Program-made: the position numbers and the translations under genes | The notes under the pieces: model-generated | The model's database searches: none | The model's input: only the letters and a program-made list of their open reading frames with translations | Told to the model about the DNA's origin: nothing | From: an uncultured Armatimonadota bacterium | Lineage (GTDB): Bacteria; Armatimonadota; Armatimonadia; Armatimonadales; Armatimonadaceae | NCBI GenBank assembly: GCA_903881535.1 | Contig: CAIRTT010000325.1 | Coordinates: forward strand, 1 to 16,149 | DNA: 16,149 bases | Direction: 5' to 3' | Shown here: positions 15,034 to 16,149 of the stretch, piece after piece | Position numbering within the stretch: the stretch's first letter is position 1 | How the letters are laid out: each line of letters begins with the position of its first letter

Positions 15034-15717
15034 TTATTCTTTCGGCGTGTACCCCAGAACGACATCAAAGCGTGCCGCCAGCTCCCCCGCGGCGCTCCCC
15101 TTAAGTGCATCAAAAGCGACCATCACAGACTCTCGCTGCGCTTTGTCCTTGAGTCCCTTAATCACGCCATCGGTTTCGTTTTGCGCATGCCCCTTGATGT
15201 AGCACTGGGTCACAAACTTTTCCTCACCCTTGCGCTTGATCGCCATGTGAATATGGGGTGCACGACCAGGATACGCCACGGGCTTGATGGTTCGGAAGAG
15301 GTACTCGCCCTTGCTTCCCGTAAGAAAACGCCCAAAGCTCTGGAAGTTACTGTCTGGCTGCTGCCCTCCCTTTGGGTTAACGCCACGTGTATGGCGGTAG
15401 TTACCGTAGGCATCACATTGCCAAATCTCAACCAGCGCCCCGCGAACCGGCTCACCGCGGGCATCAAGGACACGTCCTGATAAGTAGGTGACTTCACCCA
15501 CCGCGGATGTAAGCGAATCATTCAAAACAATCAAGTCATTGTCTGTATCGAGTGGGAGCTTGTCCGGATAAAAAGGCCCTTCGGTTTGCGCAGGAGTCAG
15601 AACAGGAGGCTTTGACAAATACTCGGCAAAGGCACCGTGAGCACTCAGAGCACTGGCACCACCGAGCGCGAGCTGCATCAGCTGGCGGCGGGAAAAACGG
15701 GGGATGAAGATTTCCAT
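15034..15717 (-). CDS. Tat-exported intradiol ring-cleavage dioxygenase-like protein
   Basis: 227 aa. The N-terminus carries a twin-arginine signal (S9-R-R-Q-L-M) followed by LALGGASALSAHGAFA, so the protein is exported folded, as expected for a metalloprotein. The catalytic domain matches the protocatechuate 3,4-/catechol 1,2-dioxygenase fold: TEGPFYPD (45-52), VEIWQCDAYGNYRH (96-109), and the four expected non-haem Fe(III) ligands Tyr107, Tyr149, His155 and His157 (PHIH). Known members insert O2 between the two hydroxyls of a catechol to give a muconate; exported single-domain forms act on unknown aromatic, perhaps lignin- or humus-derived, substrates. The start is ATG 15717; AAGGA lies 12 nt upstream, a long spacing. 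It is transcribed towards the YjbR-like gene with no terminator between. Confidence 0.9.
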   Translation of the reverse strand: MEIFIPRFSRRQLMQLALGGASALSAHGAFAEYLSKPPVLTPAQTEGPFYPDKLPLDTDNDLIVLNDSLTSAVGEVTYLSGRVLDARGEPVRGALVEIWQCDAYGNYRHTRGVNPKGGQQPDSNFQSFGRFLTGSKGEYLFRTIKPVAYPGRAPHIHMAIKRKGEEKFVTQCYIKGHAQNETDGVIKGLKDKAQRESVMVAFDALKGSAAGELAARFDVVLGYTPKE

Positions 15718-15808
15718 TGTGTTGCTTGGTCCTTAGAAATACGTTTGTCCAACTGTAACAGATACCAACTGGGTTGTGGGATGCAATGGTACAACAACCT
15801 GTGTGGGT

Positions 15809-15824
15809 TTTGATGACAATCAAA
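15809..15824. promoter_or_regulatory. Short inverted repeat in the divergent promoter region
   Basis: TTTGAT, 4-nt spacer, ATCAAA, a perfect 6-bp-arm palindrome between the divergent dioxygenase and coiled-coil protein genes. It has operator-like form, but the short arms make chance possible. Confidence 0.3.
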
Positions 15825-15833
15825 TGGTTATGA

Positions 15834-15844
15834 TGCGTCACGCA
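15834..15844. promoter_or_regulatory. 11-bp palindrome upstream of the secreted coiled-coil gene
   Basis: TGCGT, 1 base, ACGCA. It lies 30 nt before the start at 15875 and next to the other palindrome at 15809-15824. Possible protein-binding site; unproven. Confidence 0.25.
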
Positions 15845-15874
15845 CCACCAATAAGTCGTTCAATGGAGAACATT

Positions 15875-16149
15875 ATGCAGATGAAATCACTGATCGTTGT
15901 CGGACTCATCATGGCTGCGCTTCCACTTGCAGCAGTCAGTGCTCCTCAGCAAGGGCGCGGAGAAAATCCGGCTTGTAGCGGACTTCGCTCACGGCTGTCC
16001 AGCCTCCGGTCACGTGTCTCAAGCATCACACGTGATCTCCGCAGCGCCCAACAATCTGTTTCACGCTACGAATCCGACTTTAGACAAGCACAGCTGCGCG
16101 CATCCCGTGCTAAGACAGACTCCGAACGCCGCTCTGCGGAATCCGCGAT
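15875..16149 (+). CDS. Secreted coiled-coil protein (3' end outside window)
   Basis: 91 residues are visible and the frame is open at the right edge. ATG 15875 is preferred because GGAG lies 6 nt upstream; an in-frame ATG at 15863 would contain that box. Residues 1-22 are a signal peptide (MQMK, hydrophobic SLIVVGLIMAALPLAAV, cleavage likely after VSA). The mature part is very polar, with repeated Ser/Arg/Leu spacing (LRSRLSSLRSRVSSITRDL, then QSVSRYESDFRQAQLRASRA), which suggests a long amphipathic helix or coiled coil. One Cys (residue 34) follows the signal region. No family is recognised from this fragment. It is divergent from the dioxygenase gene across a 157-bp gap. Confidence 0.75.
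   Translation, partial: MQMKSLIVVGLIMAALPLAAVSAPQQGRGENPACSGLRSRLSSLRSRVSSITRDLRSAQQSVSRYESDFRQAQLRASRAKTDSERRSAESA

Noticed and set aside
1..16149. CRISPR array, tRNA or rRNA genes
   Set aside because: No regularly spaced repeats, cloverleaf-like sequences or conserved rRNA segments were noticed on either strand.

Overview
The window looks like chromosomal DNA of a free-living, polymer-degrading bacterium, most likely a member of the Armatimonadota. The best taxonomic clue is the prepilin-type protein at 4808-5671. Its N-terminus (GFTLIELLVVIAIIAILAAI, then FPVFAQAREKAR) and its H-X9-DG motif are typical of the very numerous DUF1559-like pseudopilins of that phylum. Secreted beta-propellers, a sulfatase/DUF1080 protein and a fused esterase/SGNH hydrolase also fit Armatimonadota or PVC-type bacteria. 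Assignment below phylum is not possible from this window. Nearly all genes lie on the minus strand.

Layout, in minus-strand reading order from the right. A secreted coiled-coil protein (plus strand, cut by the window end) is divergent from a Tat-exported intradiol dioxygenase. That gene converges, with no spacer, on a plus-strand MmcQ/YjbR protein. Next come a polytopic membrane protein of unknown function and, tightly coupled to it, a fused alpha/beta-hydrolase-SGNH esterase. An accessory-looking block (8426-11616) follows, with two tandem pRiA4b ORF-3 paralogs, a Fic protein carrying its own inhibitory helix, and a small protein with an AbrB-like N-terminus and an uncharacterised C-terminal domain. 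Then come a sulfatase fused to DUF1080, a small single-span membrane protein with the prepilin gene, and a run of three exported proteins: TPR lipoprotein, FG-GAP/ASPIC-UnbV lipoprotein, and a PQQ-like beta-propeller protein cut by the left edge.

Functional reading. The sulfatase/DUF1080 protein and the esterase/SGNH protein suggest removal of sulfate and acyl groups from polysaccharides. The TPR and FG-GAP proteins overlap by 4 bp and are probably made together at the cell surface, with the PQQ-like propeller 69 bp downstream. The 8426-11616 block looks like accessory or regulatory cargo; no transposase, integrase, tRNA or CRISPR array is visible.

Most notable observations: (1) a strong rho-independent terminator for the prepilin gene lies inside codons 5-14 of the TPR lipoprotein gene, only 5 nt after the prepilin stop, suggesting translation-coupled read-through; (2) the pentamer GGATG/CATCC occurs about 140 times by hand count, roughly four times a uniform expectation, in both orientations and also between genes; (3) the tandem pRiA4b paralogs keep an identical 18-mer at their starts and share a GC-rich hairpin sequence, intact in one copy and half-lost in the other. 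All gene-free stretches are under 300 bp; the largest, 5951-6163, is AT-rich and shows no convincing element.
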